Part shown: positions 1-7,629 of the stretch, piece by piece | How the letters are laid out: each line of letters opens with the position of its first letter | How positions within the stretch are numbered: the stretch's first letter is position 1 | Assembly: GCA_947478535.1 (NCBI GenBank) | Contig: CANJXD010000013.1 | Span: forward strand, 1-25,085 | Source: Acetobacteraceae bacterium | Lineage (GTDB): Bacteria > Pseudomonadota > Alphaproteobacteria > Acetobacterales > Acetobacteraceae | Direction of reading: 5' to 3' | DNA: 25,085 nt | Notes under the pieces: generated by a model | Database searches by the model: none | Seen by the model: the letters and a program-made list of their open reading frames with translations, nothing else | What the model was told of the DNA's origin: nothing | Position numbers and translations under genes: made by a program

Positions 1-70
1 ATCTGGAAAGCCGCCTTCACCCCAGGCCCGCCCTGCGCCAAGCTTCGCCGGGGATGACGGAGGACAGGAT

Positions 71-745
71 TTGGCGGGGACCAGGACCAGCGGCAAAGCC
101 ATCGGGAAAACCACTGGGCGCAAGCCGGCCGCGCCGCTCGCGACGGGCTCCACCGCCCCCGCCGTCACGCCGCGCAGCCTCGAACAATCCCTCGGCGTGG
201 CCGTGCGCGGCCTGCGGCGGCAGGCGGACCTCACGGTGACGGACCTCGCCAGCGCCGCCGGCATTTCCATCGGCATGCTCTCGAAAATCGAGAACGGGCA
301 GATATCCCCCTCGCTGGCCACCATCCAGTCCCTCGCCGGGGCGCTGAACGTGCCGATCACCGCGCTGTTCTCGGCCTTCGAGGAACGGCGGGACTGTTCC
401 TTCGTCCGCGCCGGCCAGGGCGTGACCATCGAGCGGCGCGGCACCAAGGTCGGCCACATCTACAGCCTGCTCGGCCATGCCCTCGGCGGCGACCTGGCGA
501 TGGAGCCCTACCTCATCACGCTGGAGGAGGAGGCGGAGCCCTATATCGGCTTCCAGCATGCGGGGCAGGAATTCATCCACATGCTGAGCGGGGAGGTGAT
601 CTACCGCCATGCCGACCGGTCCTATCATCTCCGCCCCGGCGATTCCCTGATGTTCGACAGCGCCGCGCCGCACGGCCCGGAAAAGCTGCTGGTCAAGCCG
701 ATGCGCTACCTCTCCGTCATCGTGCACCCCCGGGTGCCGGCCTGA
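71..745 (+). CDS. XRE-family transcriptional regulator with C-terminal cupin domain
   Basis: A 224-residue DNA-binding regulator. The disordered, basic N-terminus (about 1-35) is followed by a helix-turn-helix at roughly residues 45-100, with the typical XRE signature SIGMLSKIENGQISPSL. A small-molecule-sensing cupin barrel follows at about 150-215 (FQHAGQEFIHMLSGEV, then LRPGDSLMFDSAAPHGP). Proteins of this architecture often control amine or amino-acid catabolic operons and bind the pathway substrate in the cupin. It stands immediately upstream of, and in the same direction as, the mgsABC-gmaS genes, so it is probably their local regulator. The chosen start is a TTG at 71, because GGAGG at 59-63 sits 7 bases upstream; an ATG at 54 is in another frame. 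The DNA left of it (1-58) shows no recognisable gene. The family call is firm; the ligand is inferred from context. Confidence 0.88.
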   Translation: MAGTRTSGKAIGKTTGRKPAAPLATGSTAPAVTPRSLEQSLGVAVRGLRRQADLTVTDLASAAGISIGMLSKIENGQISPSLATIQSLAGALNVPITALFSAFEERRDCSFVRAGQGVTIERRGTKVGHIYSLLGHALGGDLAMEPYLITLEEEAEPYIGFQHAGQEFIHMLSGEVIYRHADRSYHLRPGDSLMFDSAAPHGPEKLLVKPMRYLSVIVHPRVPA

Positions 746-768
746 TTTTCTCTACAGGAAAATATTTT
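745..768. promoter_or_regulatory. AT-rich overlapping palindromes upstream of mgsA (candidate operator/promoter)
   Basis: Directly after the regulator stop codon lies a sharply AT-rich patch in otherwise GC-rich DNA. It contains the perfect inverted repeat ATTTTC-(7)-GAAAAT at 745-763 and, overlapping it, the 10-base palindrome AAAATATTTT at 759-768. The dyad symmetry and position between regulator and mgsA fit an operator for the neighbouring XRE/cupin protein, or a promoter. No confident -35/-10 pair could be assigned. Function is inferred. Confidence 0.45.
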
Positions 769-838
769 GCCCCGGGATTGACGCGCCTGCCTCCGCGTGG
801 TGACCATCCCGGCCTTAAGGTCGAGTGCGGGGCAGGCC

Positions 839-1738
839 ATGTGCGGCATCGTCGGATTGTTCCTGAAGGACAGGGCGCTGGAGGGTGATCTCGGCCGGCT
901 GACGGCGGAGATGCTCGTCATCCTGAGCGACCGTGGCCCGGACAGCGCCGGCTTCGCCGTCTATGGCGCGGCCGGGGACGGCACCGCCAAGCTCACGCTC
1001 CGCGTGCCGGACGCGATGGACCCGGCGGCGCTCGGCGCGGCGCTGACGGCGGCGCTGGGCTGCCCCGTCTCCGCCCTGGTGCGCGGCGACCATGTCGTCG
1101 CAACCGTCGCCGCGGCCCAGGAGGCGGCGTTGCGGGCGGTGCTGGCGCGGGGCTTCCCGGAGATCGGCATCGTCAGCGCCGGCGCGCGGATGGAGCTCTA
1201 CAAGGGCGTCGGCCTGCCCGACGCTGTCTCCCACCGCTACGGCCTGCCGGGGATGAGCGGCACCCATGCCATCGGCCATACCCGCATGGCCACGGAAAGC
1301 GCCGTGACGACGCAGGGTGCCCATCCCTTCTCCACCGGGCCGGACCAGTGCCTGGTGCATAACGGTTCACTCTCCAACCACAACGCCGTCCGCCGCACGC
1401 TGAAGCGCGAGGGCCTGACCTTCGAGACGGAGAACGACAGCGAGGTGGCGGCAGGCTACCTCACCTGGCGGATGCGCCAGGGCGCCTCGCTCGGGGATGC
1501 GCTGACGGCGGCGGTGTCCGACCTCGATGGCTTCTACACCTTCGTCGTCGGCACGGAGAACGGCTTCGGCGTGCTGCGCGACCCCATCGCCTGCAAGCCC
1601 GCTGTCATGGCCGAGACGGAGGACTACGTCGCCTTTGGCTCCGAATACCGCGCCCTGGTCCCGCTGCCCGGCATCGAGCGCGCGCGGCTGTTCGAGCCCG
1701 CCCCCGGCCAGGTCTATTTCTGGGAGCGCGCGGCATGA
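839..1738 (+). CDS. mgsA: N-methylglutamate synthase subunit A (class II glutamine amidotransferase domain; MgsA/GlxB)
   Basis: A 299-residue class II (Ntn-type) glutamine amidotransferase, corresponding to the N-terminal domain of glutamate synthase as a separate subunit. The start at 839 gives an N-terminus of MCGIVGLF, so Met removal exposes the catalytic Cys. An in-frame GTG 42 bases upstream (797) would bury that Cys and is rejected. Further amidotransferase motifs are SDRGPDSAGFAVY, GHTRMATES and CLVHNGSLSNHN. In the NMG pathway the MgsABC complex moves the methylamino group of gamma-glutamylmethylamide onto a C5 acceptor to give N-methylglutamate; in rhizobia the same family is called GlxB. 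It overlaps mgsB by 4 bases (ATGA), indicating translational coupling. The mgs assignment rather than a generic glx role rests on the neighbouring gmaS and mgd genes. Confidence 0.85.
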   Translation: MCGIVGLFLKDRALEGDLGRLTAEMLVILSDRGPDSAGFAVYGAAGDGTAKLTLRVPDAMDPAALGAALTAALGCPVSALVRGDHVVATVAAAQEAALRAVLARGFPEIGIVSAGARMELYKGVGLPDAVSHRYGLPGMSGTHAIGHTRMATESAVTTQGAHPFSTGPDQCLVHNGSLSNHNAVRRTLKREGLTFETENDSEVAAGYLTWRMRQGASLGDALTAAVSDLDGFYTFVVGTENGFGVLRDPIACKPAVMAETEDYVAFGSEYRALVPLPGIERARLFEPAPGQVYFWERAA

Positions 1739-2439
1739 GCGCCACGGTGGAGGAGGTCGTCTTCGACCTCGCCGCGGCGCCCCTGCGGGACCTCAACCAG
1801 CGCCTGCACGCGCTGCCCGAGGGCACGAACGAGACGCGCTGGGTGCTGCGGAACCCGCAGGGTCGCCACGCCGTCGCGGTCGGGGTGGACCGACCCATTT
1901 CGGTGAAGATCGAGGGCCATGTCGGCTACTACTGCGCCGGCTTCAACAGCCAGGCCCGCATCGAGATCACCGGCAATGCCGGCGTCGGTCTCGCGGAAAA
2001 CATGATGTCGGGCGAGGTGCGCGTCCACGGCGATGCCAGCCAGGCCGCTGGCGCCACCGGCCGAGGGGGCTTGCTCGTGATCGGCGGCAATGCCGGGGCG
2101 CGCTGCGGCATCTCGATGAAGGGCATCGACATCGTCGTGCGCGGCTCCGTCGGGCATATGAGCGCTTTCATGGGGCAGGAGGGCAACCTCGTCATCCTCG
2201 GCGATGCCGGGGAGAGCCTGGGCGACAGCCTCTATGAAGCGCGGCTTTTCGTGCGCGGCGCCGTGCACTCGCTCGGTGCGGATTGCGTGGAGAAGCCGAT
2301 GGGGGAGGCGGAGCGCGCCATCCTCGCGGCGCTGCTCGCCCGCGCCGGCGTCACGGATGCGGCGGTGGAGGAATTCCGCTTCTACGGTTCCGCCCGCAAG
2401 CTCTATCATTTCAACGTCGACCACGCCGACAGCTACTGA
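1735..2439 (+). CDS. mgsB: N-methylglutamate synthase subunit B (GltB C-terminal GXGXG domain; MgsB/GlxC)
   Basis: A 234-residue stand-alone version of the C-terminal beta-helix (GXGXG) domain of glutamate synthase. The central part, about residues 60-180, is a run of glycine-rich turns such as GNAGVGLAENMMSGEVRVHG, GGNAGARCGISMKGIDIVV and GDAGESLGDSLYEARLFVRG, the repeat pattern of the right-handed helix. In glutamate synthase this domain is structural and helps connect the ammonia-producing and FMN sites; here it should bridge MgsA and MgsC. It starts inside the mgsA stop codon and ends 9 bases before mgsC, so the three subunits are produced together. Confidence 0.85.
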   Translation: MSATVEEVVFDLAAAPLRDLNQRLHALPEGTNETRWVLRNPQGRHAVAVGVDRPISVKIEGHVGYYCAGFNSQARIEITGNAGVGLAENMMSGEVRVHGDASQAAGATGRGGLLVIGGNAGARCGISMKGIDIVVRGSVGHMSAFMGQEGNLVILGDAGESLGDSLYEARLFVRGAVHSLGADCVEKPMGEAERAILAALLARAGVTDAAVEEFRFYGSARKLYHFNVDHADSY

Positions 2440-2448
2440 GGACGGCCC

Positions 2449-3774
2449 ATGGATCGCACCCCCCCCACGCCGCCCCGCTTCTCCGCGAGCTTCGACCCGC
2501 ACACCATCGCCTATATCCAGCGCGCGGCCTCGACCGGCATCTATGACATCCGCGGCTTCGGCGCGAAGCGGAAGCTGCCGCACTTCGATGACCTGCTGTT
2601 CCTCGGCGCCTCCATCTCCCGCTACCCGCTGGAGGGCTATCGCGAACGCTGCGCGACGGAGGTCGTGCTCGGCACGCGCTTCGCGAAGAAACCGGTGGTG
2701 CTGAAGACGCCGGTGACCATCGCGGGGATGAGCTTCGGCGCGCTGTCCGGCCCGGCCAAGGAAGCGTTGGGCCGCGGCGCCAGCCTCGTCGGCACCTCCA
2801 CCACCACCGGCGATGGCGGCATGACGGCGGAGGAGCGGGAGCATTCGGCGACGCTCGTCTATCAGTACCTGCCGTCGCGCTATGGCATGGACCTCGCGAG
2901 CCTGCGCAAGGCGGACGCGATCGAGGTGGTGATCGGCCAGGGTGCCAAGCCCGGCGGTGGCGGCATGCTGCTCGGCCAGAAGATCACGGATCGCGTCGCC
3001 GGGATGCGGAACCTGCCGCCCGGCATCGACCAGCGCAGCGCCTGCCGCCACCCCGACTGGACCGGCCCCGATGACCTCGAGATCAAGCTGGAGGAATTGC
3101 GGGAGATCACGGATTGGGAGAAGCCGATCTATGTGAAGGTCGGCGCCAGCCGGCCCTATTACGACACGGCGCTGGCGGTGAAGGCGGGCGCCGATGTCGT
3201 CGTCATTGACGGCATGCAGGGCGGCACCGCGGCGACGCAGGAAGTGTTCATCGAACATGTCGGCCTGCCGACTCTGGCCGCCATCCGCCCCGCCGTGCAG
3301 GCGCTGCAGGATCTCGGCATGCATCGCAAGGTGCAGCTCATCATCTCCGGCGGCATCCGCAGCGGCGCCGATATGGCGAAGGCGCTGGCGCTGGGGGCGG
3401 ATGCGGTGGCCATCGGCACGGCGGCGCTGATCGCGCTCGGCGACCAGGACCCGGCGCTGGAGGAGGAATACCGCAAGCTCGGCACCACCGCCGGCGCCTA
3501 TGACGATTGGCAGGATGGCCGCGACCCCGCGGGGATCACGACTCAGGACCCGGCGCTGGCCGCACGGCTCGACCCCGTGCGGGCGGGGCGGAAGCTGGCG
3601 AATTATCTGTCGGTGATGACCATGGAAGCCCAGGCCATCGCGCGTGCCTGCGGCAAGAGCCACCTGCACAACCTTGAGCCCGAGGATCTGGTGGCGCTGA
3701 CCATCGAGGCCTCCGCCATGGCGGGCGTGCCGCTGGCTGGCACGGATTGGGTGCCGGGGCGCGACCGCTACTGA
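2449..3774 (+). CDS. mgsC: N-methylglutamate synthase subunit C (FMN-binding glutamate synthase domain; MgsC/GlxD)
   Basis: A 441-residue FMN-dependent TIM-barrel protein of the glutamate synthase central domain. Motifs include ITIAGMSFGALSGPAKEAL-like sequence (about residues 87-106), GQGAKPGGGGML, ADVVVIDGMQGGTAATQ and IISGGIRSGADMAKALALGADAVAIGTAAL, the last being the phosphate-binding end of the barrel. It should carry out the reductive synthesis of N-methylglutamate. The C-x5-C-x4-C cluster that ligates the 3Fe-4S centre in ordinary glutamate synthases is absent: the few cysteines are scattered, and the equivalent region reads ALGDQDPALEEEYRK. This appears typical of the GlxD/MgsC branch. 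The start at 2449 has a GAGGA ribosome-binding site overlapping the mgsB stop. Confidence 0.87.
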   Translation: MDRTPPTPPRFSASFDPHTIAYIQRAASTGIYDIRGFGAKRKLPHFDDLLFLGASISRYPLEGYRERCATEVVLGTRFAKKPVVLKTPVTIAGMSFGALSGPAKEALGRGASLVGTSTTTGDGGMTAEEREHSATLVYQYLPSRYGMDLASLRKADAIEVVIGQGAKPGGGGMLLGQKITDRVAGMRNLPPGIDQRSACRHPDWTGPDDLEIKLEELREITDWEKPIYVKVGASRPYYDTALAVKAGADVVVIDGMQGGTAATQEVFIEHVGLPTLAAIRPAVQALQDLGMHRKVQLIISGGIRSGADMAKALALGADAVAIGTAALIALGDQDPALEEEYRKLGTTAGAYDDWQDGRDPAGITTQDPALAARLDPVRAGRKLANYLSVMTMEAQAIARACGKSHLHNLEPEDLVALTIEASAMAGVPLAGTDWVPGRDRY

Positions 3775-3780
3775 ACGAAG

Positions 3781-3800
3781 CCGCCCGCACCAACGGGCGG
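3781..3800 (+). other. 7-bp perfect stem-loop between mgsC and gmaS
   Basis: CCGCCCG at 3781-3787 pairs perfectly with CGGGCGG at 3794-3800 around a 6-base loop, 6 bases after the mgsC stop. There is no T-run after it, so it is more likely an mRNA-stabilising or processing hairpin than a terminator. The remaining bases up to the gmaS start (3801-3882) show no gene. Confidence 0.45.
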
Positions 3801-3882
3801 AGACGGAGGAAATGCTGGACCGGACAGGCGCGCAACGCCTGCCGCGCCCGGCCGTGTGGCATTACCGAACGGGGAACCCGAC

Positions 3883-5184
3883 ATGGCATCCAGCCTGGCC
3901 GAGGCCGCCAAGCAGCGCGGCATCAAGTACTTCCTGATCTCCTACACCGACCTGTTCGGCGCCCAGCGCGGCAAGCTGGTGCCGGCTTCCGCCATTGCGG
4001 GGATGCAGGACAGCGGCGCGGGCTTCGCCGGCTTCGCCACCTGGCTCGACATGACGCCGGCGCATCCGGACCTGTTCGCGAAGCCCGACCCCGCCAGCCT
4101 GATCCAGCTTCCCTGGAAGAAGGAGGTCGGCTGGCTCGCCGCCGATCTCTGGATGGAGGGCAGGGAGGTCGCCCAGGCCCCGCGCAACACGCTGCGCCGG
4201 GTGCTGGCCGATGCCGCGACGGATGGCCTTACGCTGAAGACCGGCGTCGAGTGCGAGTTCTTCCTGACGACGCCGGACGGCATGGCGATATCGGATGGCG
4301 CCGACCGCGCGCAGAAGCCCTGCTACGACGCCTCCGCCCTGATGCGCCGCTACGACATCATCACCGAGATTTCCGACGCGATGCTGGAACTCGGCTGGGG
4401 CCCCTACCAGTCCGACCATGAGGATGCGAACGGCCAGTTCGAGATGAACTGGCACTACGATGACGCGCTGGTCACCGCGGATCGCCACGCCTTCTTCAAG
4501 TTCATGGCCAAGTCCATCGCGGAAAAGCACGGGCTGCGCGCCACCTTCATGCCGAAGCCCTTCGTCGATCTCACCGGCAATGGCTGCCACGCGCATGTCT
4601 CGCTGTGGAAGGGGGCTGAGAATGTGTTCAGCGACGATGCCGGGGAGTTGGGCGTCTCGAAGGCCGGCTACCACTTCATTGGCGGCGTGATCGCTGAGGC
4701 CGATGCGCTCTGCGCGATGCTCAATCCGACGGTGAATTCCTACAAGCGCATCAACGCGCCACGCACGATATCCGGCGCCACCTGGGCGCCGAATACCGTC
4801 ACCTATGCCGGCAACAACCGCACCCACATGATCCGCATCCCCGACCCCGGCCGCTTCGAGCTGCGCCTCGCCGATGGGGCGGTGAACCCCTATCTGCTGC
4901 CGGCCGGGCTGCTCGCCGCCGGCCTCGACGGCATCCGCACGCAGCGGGACCCGGGGCCGCGGCTCGACATCAACATGTACACGGATGGGCACCTCGCGAA
5001 GGATGCGAAGAAGCTGCCGCTCAACCTGCTCGACGCGCTGCGGGCACTGGAAGGCAACGCCACGCTGCGCGCCGCCCTCGGCGCCGAATTCTGCGGCGCC
5101 TATGGCAAGCTGAAGCTCGCGGAATGGAACGACTACGCCCGCCACCTCACGCAATGGGAGCGGGATACGACGCTGGATTGCTAG
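3883..5184 (+). CDS. gmaS: Gamma-glutamylmethylamide synthetase / type III glutamine synthetase family
   Basis: A 433-residue ATP-dependent glutamate-amine ligase of the glutamine synthetase superfamily (GlnT/GmaS branch). The start chosen is the ATG at 3883 preceded by GGGGAA; the longer GTG at 3856 lacks an equally good site. Beta-grasp region: RGIKYFLISYTDLFGAQRGK, near the N-terminus. Catalytic domain motifs: GVECEFFL, DHEDANGQFEMNW, TGNGCHAHVSLW, NSYKRINAP and RIPDPGRFELRLADGAVNPY, covering metal, ATP and glutamate sites. GmaS converts methylamine, glutamate and ATP to gamma-glutamylmethylamide, the entry step of the NMG pathway. The family also contains rhizobial GlnT, and sequence reading alone does not separate them. 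The full set of mgs and mgd neighbours favours GmaS. It is the last gene of the first forward block. Confidence 0.8.
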   Translation: MASSLAEAAKQRGIKYFLISYTDLFGAQRGKLVPASAIAGMQDSGAGFAGFATWLDMTPAHPDLFAKPDPASLIQLPWKKEVGWLAADLWMEGREVAQAPRNTLRRVLADAATDGLTLKTGVECEFFLTTPDGMAISDGADRAQKPCYDASALMRRYDIITEISDAMLELGWGPYQSDHEDANGQFEMNWHYDDALVTADRHAFFKFMAKSIAEKHGLRATFMPKPFVDLTGNGCHAHVSLWKGAENVFSDDAGELGVSKAGYHFIGGVIAEADALCAMLNPTVNSYKRINAPRTISGATWAPNTVTYAGNNRTHMIRIPDPGRFELRLADGAVNPYLLPAGLLAAGLDGIRTQRDPGPRLDINMYTDGHLAKDAKKLPLNLLDALRALEGNATLRAALGAEFCGAYGKLKLAEWNDYARHLTQWERDTTLDC

Positions 5185-5206
5185 AACCCGCCCTGACGCG
5201 GTTGCG

Positions 5207-5320
5207 CGGCCCCCACCCCAACCCTCCCCCGCTATCGCGGGAGAGGGGGCATGGAGCGCCAAGTGTCCCTCTCCCGCTGCGCGGGGGAGGGTGGCGGCGA
5301 AGCCGCCGGGTGGGGGCGCG
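5207..5320. repeat. Composite palindromic intergenic repeat (REP-like) between convergent genes
   Basis: This fills most of the 145-base gap between gmaS and the reverse-strand regulator. The outer arms GCCCCCACCC (5209-5218) and GGGTGGGGGC (5308-5317) are exact reverse complements. The inner arms ACCCTCCCCCGC (5221-5232) and GCGGGGGAGGGT (5281-5292) are also exact. Two smaller hairpins are nested inside, around 5226-5249 and 5267-5291. Such CCCTCTCCCGC/GCGGGAGAGGG units are widespread intergenic repeats in GC-rich proteobacteria. It may form a bidirectional transcription barrier or mRNA end, but no T-tract is present. Confidence 0.75.
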
Positions 5321-5329
5321 ACCGACCAT

Positions 5330-6316
5330 CTACGCCCTGCCGCGTTCCCCGCTCGGCGCCACGCCGAAGCGGGCGCGATAGGCGCGGGAGAAATGGGCGG
5401 CGGCGGCGAAGCCCGTCGCCATCGCCACCTCCGTCACCGGCAGAGCGGTCTGCCGCAGCAGCACCCGCGCGCGATCCAGCCGCAGCGCCTGGTAGTGCCC
5501 GGCGATGGTGGTGCCGAGCATGGTGCGGAACAGGCGTTCGACCTGCCGCAGCGAAAGCCCCGCACCCGCCGCCAGCGCTGCCCGCGACAGCGGTTCTTCC
5601 AGCCGCGCCTCCATGCGTTCCAGGACGGACAGCAGCACGGGGTGGCTGATGTCATAGCGCTCCCGCAGGCCCATCCGCTGCGCCTCGCCGCCTTCCCGTA
5701 GCCGGGCATGCAGGAACCATTCGGACACGGCGGTGGCCAGCTTCCGACCATGTGCCGCCGCGATCAGCGCCAGCATGAGGTCCAGCGCCGCCGTGCCGCC
5801 GGAGGCCGTGCAGCGCTGGCGGTCGATCTCGTAGATGCTGCGGGTCAGCGCCAGGCCGGGAAACCGCTCCGCCATGGCGGGGATATGTTCCCAATGCGCG
5901 GTGCAGCGATGCCCCTCCAGCAGCCCCGCCCGCGCGAGCAGAAACGGCCCGCCCGAAATGCCGCCGATCCGCACGCCCCGCGCCGCCTGCGCCCGCAGCC
6001 AGGCGAACAGCGCGGGGTCCTCGAAAACGGCGGGGTTGCCGCCGGCGCAGACGAACAGGTCATCCACCGCTATCGGCCGGTCGATCCCCTGGTCCGGCAG
6101 GATGGCGACGCCGTTGGAGGCCAGCACGGCCAGCCCATCCGGCGAGGCGTGCCGCCAGGCGAACAGCGCCCGCCCCGCCAGCGTATTCGCGGCGCGATAG
6201 GGCTCGATAGCGCAGGCATAGGCCATCAGCGCGAAGCCCGGCACCAGCAGGAAGCCGATCCGCCGGGGTTCGGCGCGGATGTCGTCTGGGATCAACGGAA
6301 TGTCGCCCCGGGTCAT
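5330..6316 (-). CDS. GlxA-family transcriptional regulator (DJ-1/PfpI-like domain plus AraC-type HTH)
   Basis: A 328-residue regulator. The N-terminal class I amidotransferase-like (DJ-1/PfpI) sensing domain occupies about residues 15-190 (IGFLLVPGFALMAYACAIEP, and ISGGPFLLARAGLLEGHRCT). A C-terminal AraC/XylS DNA-binding domain lies at about 225-325 (LSRAALAAGAGLSLRQVERL, then TEVAMATGFAAAAHFSRAYR). Relatives such as GbdR, SouR and GlxA control betaine, sarcosine and N-methyl-amino-acid catabolism. The start at 6316 (MTRGDIPLIPD) has AGGAAC 11 bases upstream. A longer reading from 6370 would overlap mgdA and is rejected. It sits between the mgs-gmaS block and the mgd block, divergent from mgdA, and so probably controls one or both. 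Its ligand is not known from sequence. Confidence 0.85.
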   Translation of the reverse strand: MTRGDIPLIPDDIRAEPRRIGFLLVPGFALMAYACAIEPYRAANTLAGRALFAWRHASPDGLAVLASNGVAILPDQGIDRPIAVDDLFVCAGGNPAVFEDPALFAWLRAQAARGVRIGGISGGPFLLARAGLLEGHRCTAHWEHIPAMAERFPGLALTRSIYEIDRQRCTASGGTAALDLMLALIAAAHGRKLATAVSEWFLHARLREGGEAQRMGLRERYDISHPVLLSVLERMEARLEEPLSRAALAAGAGLSLRQVERLFRTMLGTTIAGHYQALRLDRARVLLRQTALPVTEVAMATGFAAAAHFSRAYRARFGVAPSGERGRA

Positions 6317-6368
6317 GGCTGGCAGGCTGTTCCTGCGAGGATGGAGCGTCAATCCCGGACCCCCGCCC
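6317..6368. promoter_or_regulatory. 52-bp divergent intergenic region between the GlxA-type regulator and mgdA
   Basis: Both starts face away from this short gap, so it or the adjoining 5' coding ends must hold both promoters and any regulator site. No clear sigma-70 hexamers or dyad could be seen. The reverse-strand ribosome-binding site AGGAAC (reading toward 6316) lies within it. Confidence 0.4.
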
Positions 6369-7619
6369 ATGCACTATTCCCTCGGCAGCCTGTTGCGGAA
6401 CGCGCTGGGCGACAATCGCGGCTGGAAGCCTGCCTGGCGGGATGCCGCGCCGAAGCCGGCCTATGACACGCTGATCATCGGCGGTGGCGGGCATGGCCTC
6501 GCCACCGCCTACTACCTCGCCAAGGAACACGGCATCACCGATGTCGCGGTGCTGGAGAAGGGGTATCTCGGCTCCGGCAATATCGGCCGCAACACCACCA
6601 TCATCCGCAGCAACTACATGCTGCCGGAGAACGAGCATTTCTACGAATGGTCGATGAAGCTGTGGGAAGGGCTGGAACAGGACATCAACTACAACGCCAT
6701 GGTCAGCCAGCGCGGCGTGCTGAACCTGTCCCACAGCGACGCGCAGCGGGATGCCCAGGTGCGGCGCGGCAACGCCATGCGGATCGCCGGCGCCGATGCC
6801 GAATTGCTGGACCGCGAACAGGTCCGCGCCATGGTGCCCGGCATCGCCATGGACAATGCGCGCTTTCCCGTGAAGGGCGGCCTGCTGCAACGGCGCGGCG
6901 GCACGGCGCGGCATGATGCGGTGGCCTGGGGCTACGCCCGCGCCGCGGATCGCCGCGGCGTCGATATCGTCCAGCATTGCGAGGTCACCGGCATCACGGT
7001 GGAAGGCGGCCGTGTGCTCGGCGTGGAGACGACGCGCGGGCCGATCCGCGCCAAGCGCATCGGCCTTGCCACCGCCGGCCATTCCTCCCGCACCGCGGCG
7101 CTGGCAGGGCTGCGCCTGCCGATCGAAAGCCATGTGCTGCAGGCCTTCGTCAGCGAGGGCGTGAAGCCGCTGATCGATACCGTGGTGACCTTCGGCGCCG
7201 GGCATTTCTACGTCAGCCAATCCGACAAGGGCGGCCTCGTCTTCGGCGGCGATATCGATGGCTATGCGAGCTATGCCCAGCGCGGCAGCCTGCCGGTGGT
7301 GGAGGATGTGATGGAAGGCGCCGTCGCGCTGTTCCCGGGCCTGTCGCGCCTGCGCTACCTCCGCCAATGGGGCGGCATCGTGGACATGTCGATGGATGGC
7401 TCCCCCATCATCGACCGCACGCCGATCGAGGGGCTCTTTCTCAATACCGGCTGGTGCTACGGCGGCTTCAAGGCGACGCCCGCTTCCGGCTGGTGCTTCG
7501 CCCACACCATCGCGACCGGCGCGCCGCACGCGCTGAATGCCGGGCTGACGCTCGACCGTTTCGCGCGCGGAGCCGTGGTGGACGAAAAGGGCGCCGGCGC
7601 CCAAGCCAACCTGCATTGA
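6369..7619 (+). CDS. mgdA: N-methylglutamate dehydrogenase subunit A (sarcosine oxidase beta-like flavoprotein; MgdA/SoxB)
   Basis: A 416-residue flavin-dependent amine oxidase subunit. The FAD-binding Rossmann motif GGGGHGLATAYYLA is at residues 38-51, followed by the acidic strand end VAVLEKG. GGTARHDAVAWGY contains His182, which matches the histidine that covalently holds FMN at the alpha/beta interface of heterotetrameric sarcosine oxidases. The C-terminal WGGIVDMSMDGSPIIDRTP and GGFKATPASGW motifs are typical of SoxB. In the NMG pathway the subunit oxidises N-methylglutamate to glutamate with release of a one-carbon unit. The start at 6369 (MHYSLGSLLRNALGDNRGW) matches the N-terminal pattern of SoxB proteins; an in-frame upstream reading from 6279 would run into the divergent regulator. 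NMG versus sarcosine as substrate is inferred from context. Confidence 0.85.
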   Translation: MHYSLGSLLRNALGDNRGWKPAWRDAAPKPAYDTLIIGGGGHGLATAYYLAKEHGITDVAVLEKGYLGSGNIGRNTTIIRSNYMLPENEHFYEWSMKLWEGLEQDINYNAMVSQRGVLNLSHSDAQRDAQVRRGNAMRIAGADAELLDREQVRAMVPGIAMDNARFPVKGGLLQRRGGTARHDAVAWGYARAADRRGVDIVQHCEVTGITVEGGRVLGVETTRGPIRAKRIGLATAGHSSRTAALAGLRLPIESHVLQAFVSEGVKPLIDTVVTFGAGHFYVSQSDKGGLVFGGDIDGYASYAQRGSLPVVEDVMEGAVALFPGLSRLRYLRQWGGIVDMSMDGSPIIDRTPIEGLFLNTGWCYGGFKATPASGWCFAHTIATGAPHALNAGLTLDRFARGAVVDEKGAGAQANLH

Positions 7620-7629
7620 GGACAAGGCC

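Noticed and set aside
1..60. Possible edge of an intergenic repeat (GCTTCGCCGGGGATGACGG near 42-60)
   Set aside because: It resembles common GC-rich repeat ends, but only one arm is in the window and no pairing partner is visible.
797..838. N-terminal extension of mgsA from a GTG at 797
   Set aside because: It would place residues before the catalytic Cys, which must be N-terminal after Met removal in class II amidotransferases.
1714..3669. Very long reverse-strand open frame (651 codons) opposite mgsB and mgsC
   Set aside because: It is rich in Arg, His, Ala and Asp and low in hydrophobic order, the normal antisense shadow of a GC-rich gene. The forward genes have clear domains and coupled starts.
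3862..5262. 466-codon reverse-strand open frame opposite gmaS
   Set aside because: Antisense shadow running into the intergenic repeat; no recognisable motif.
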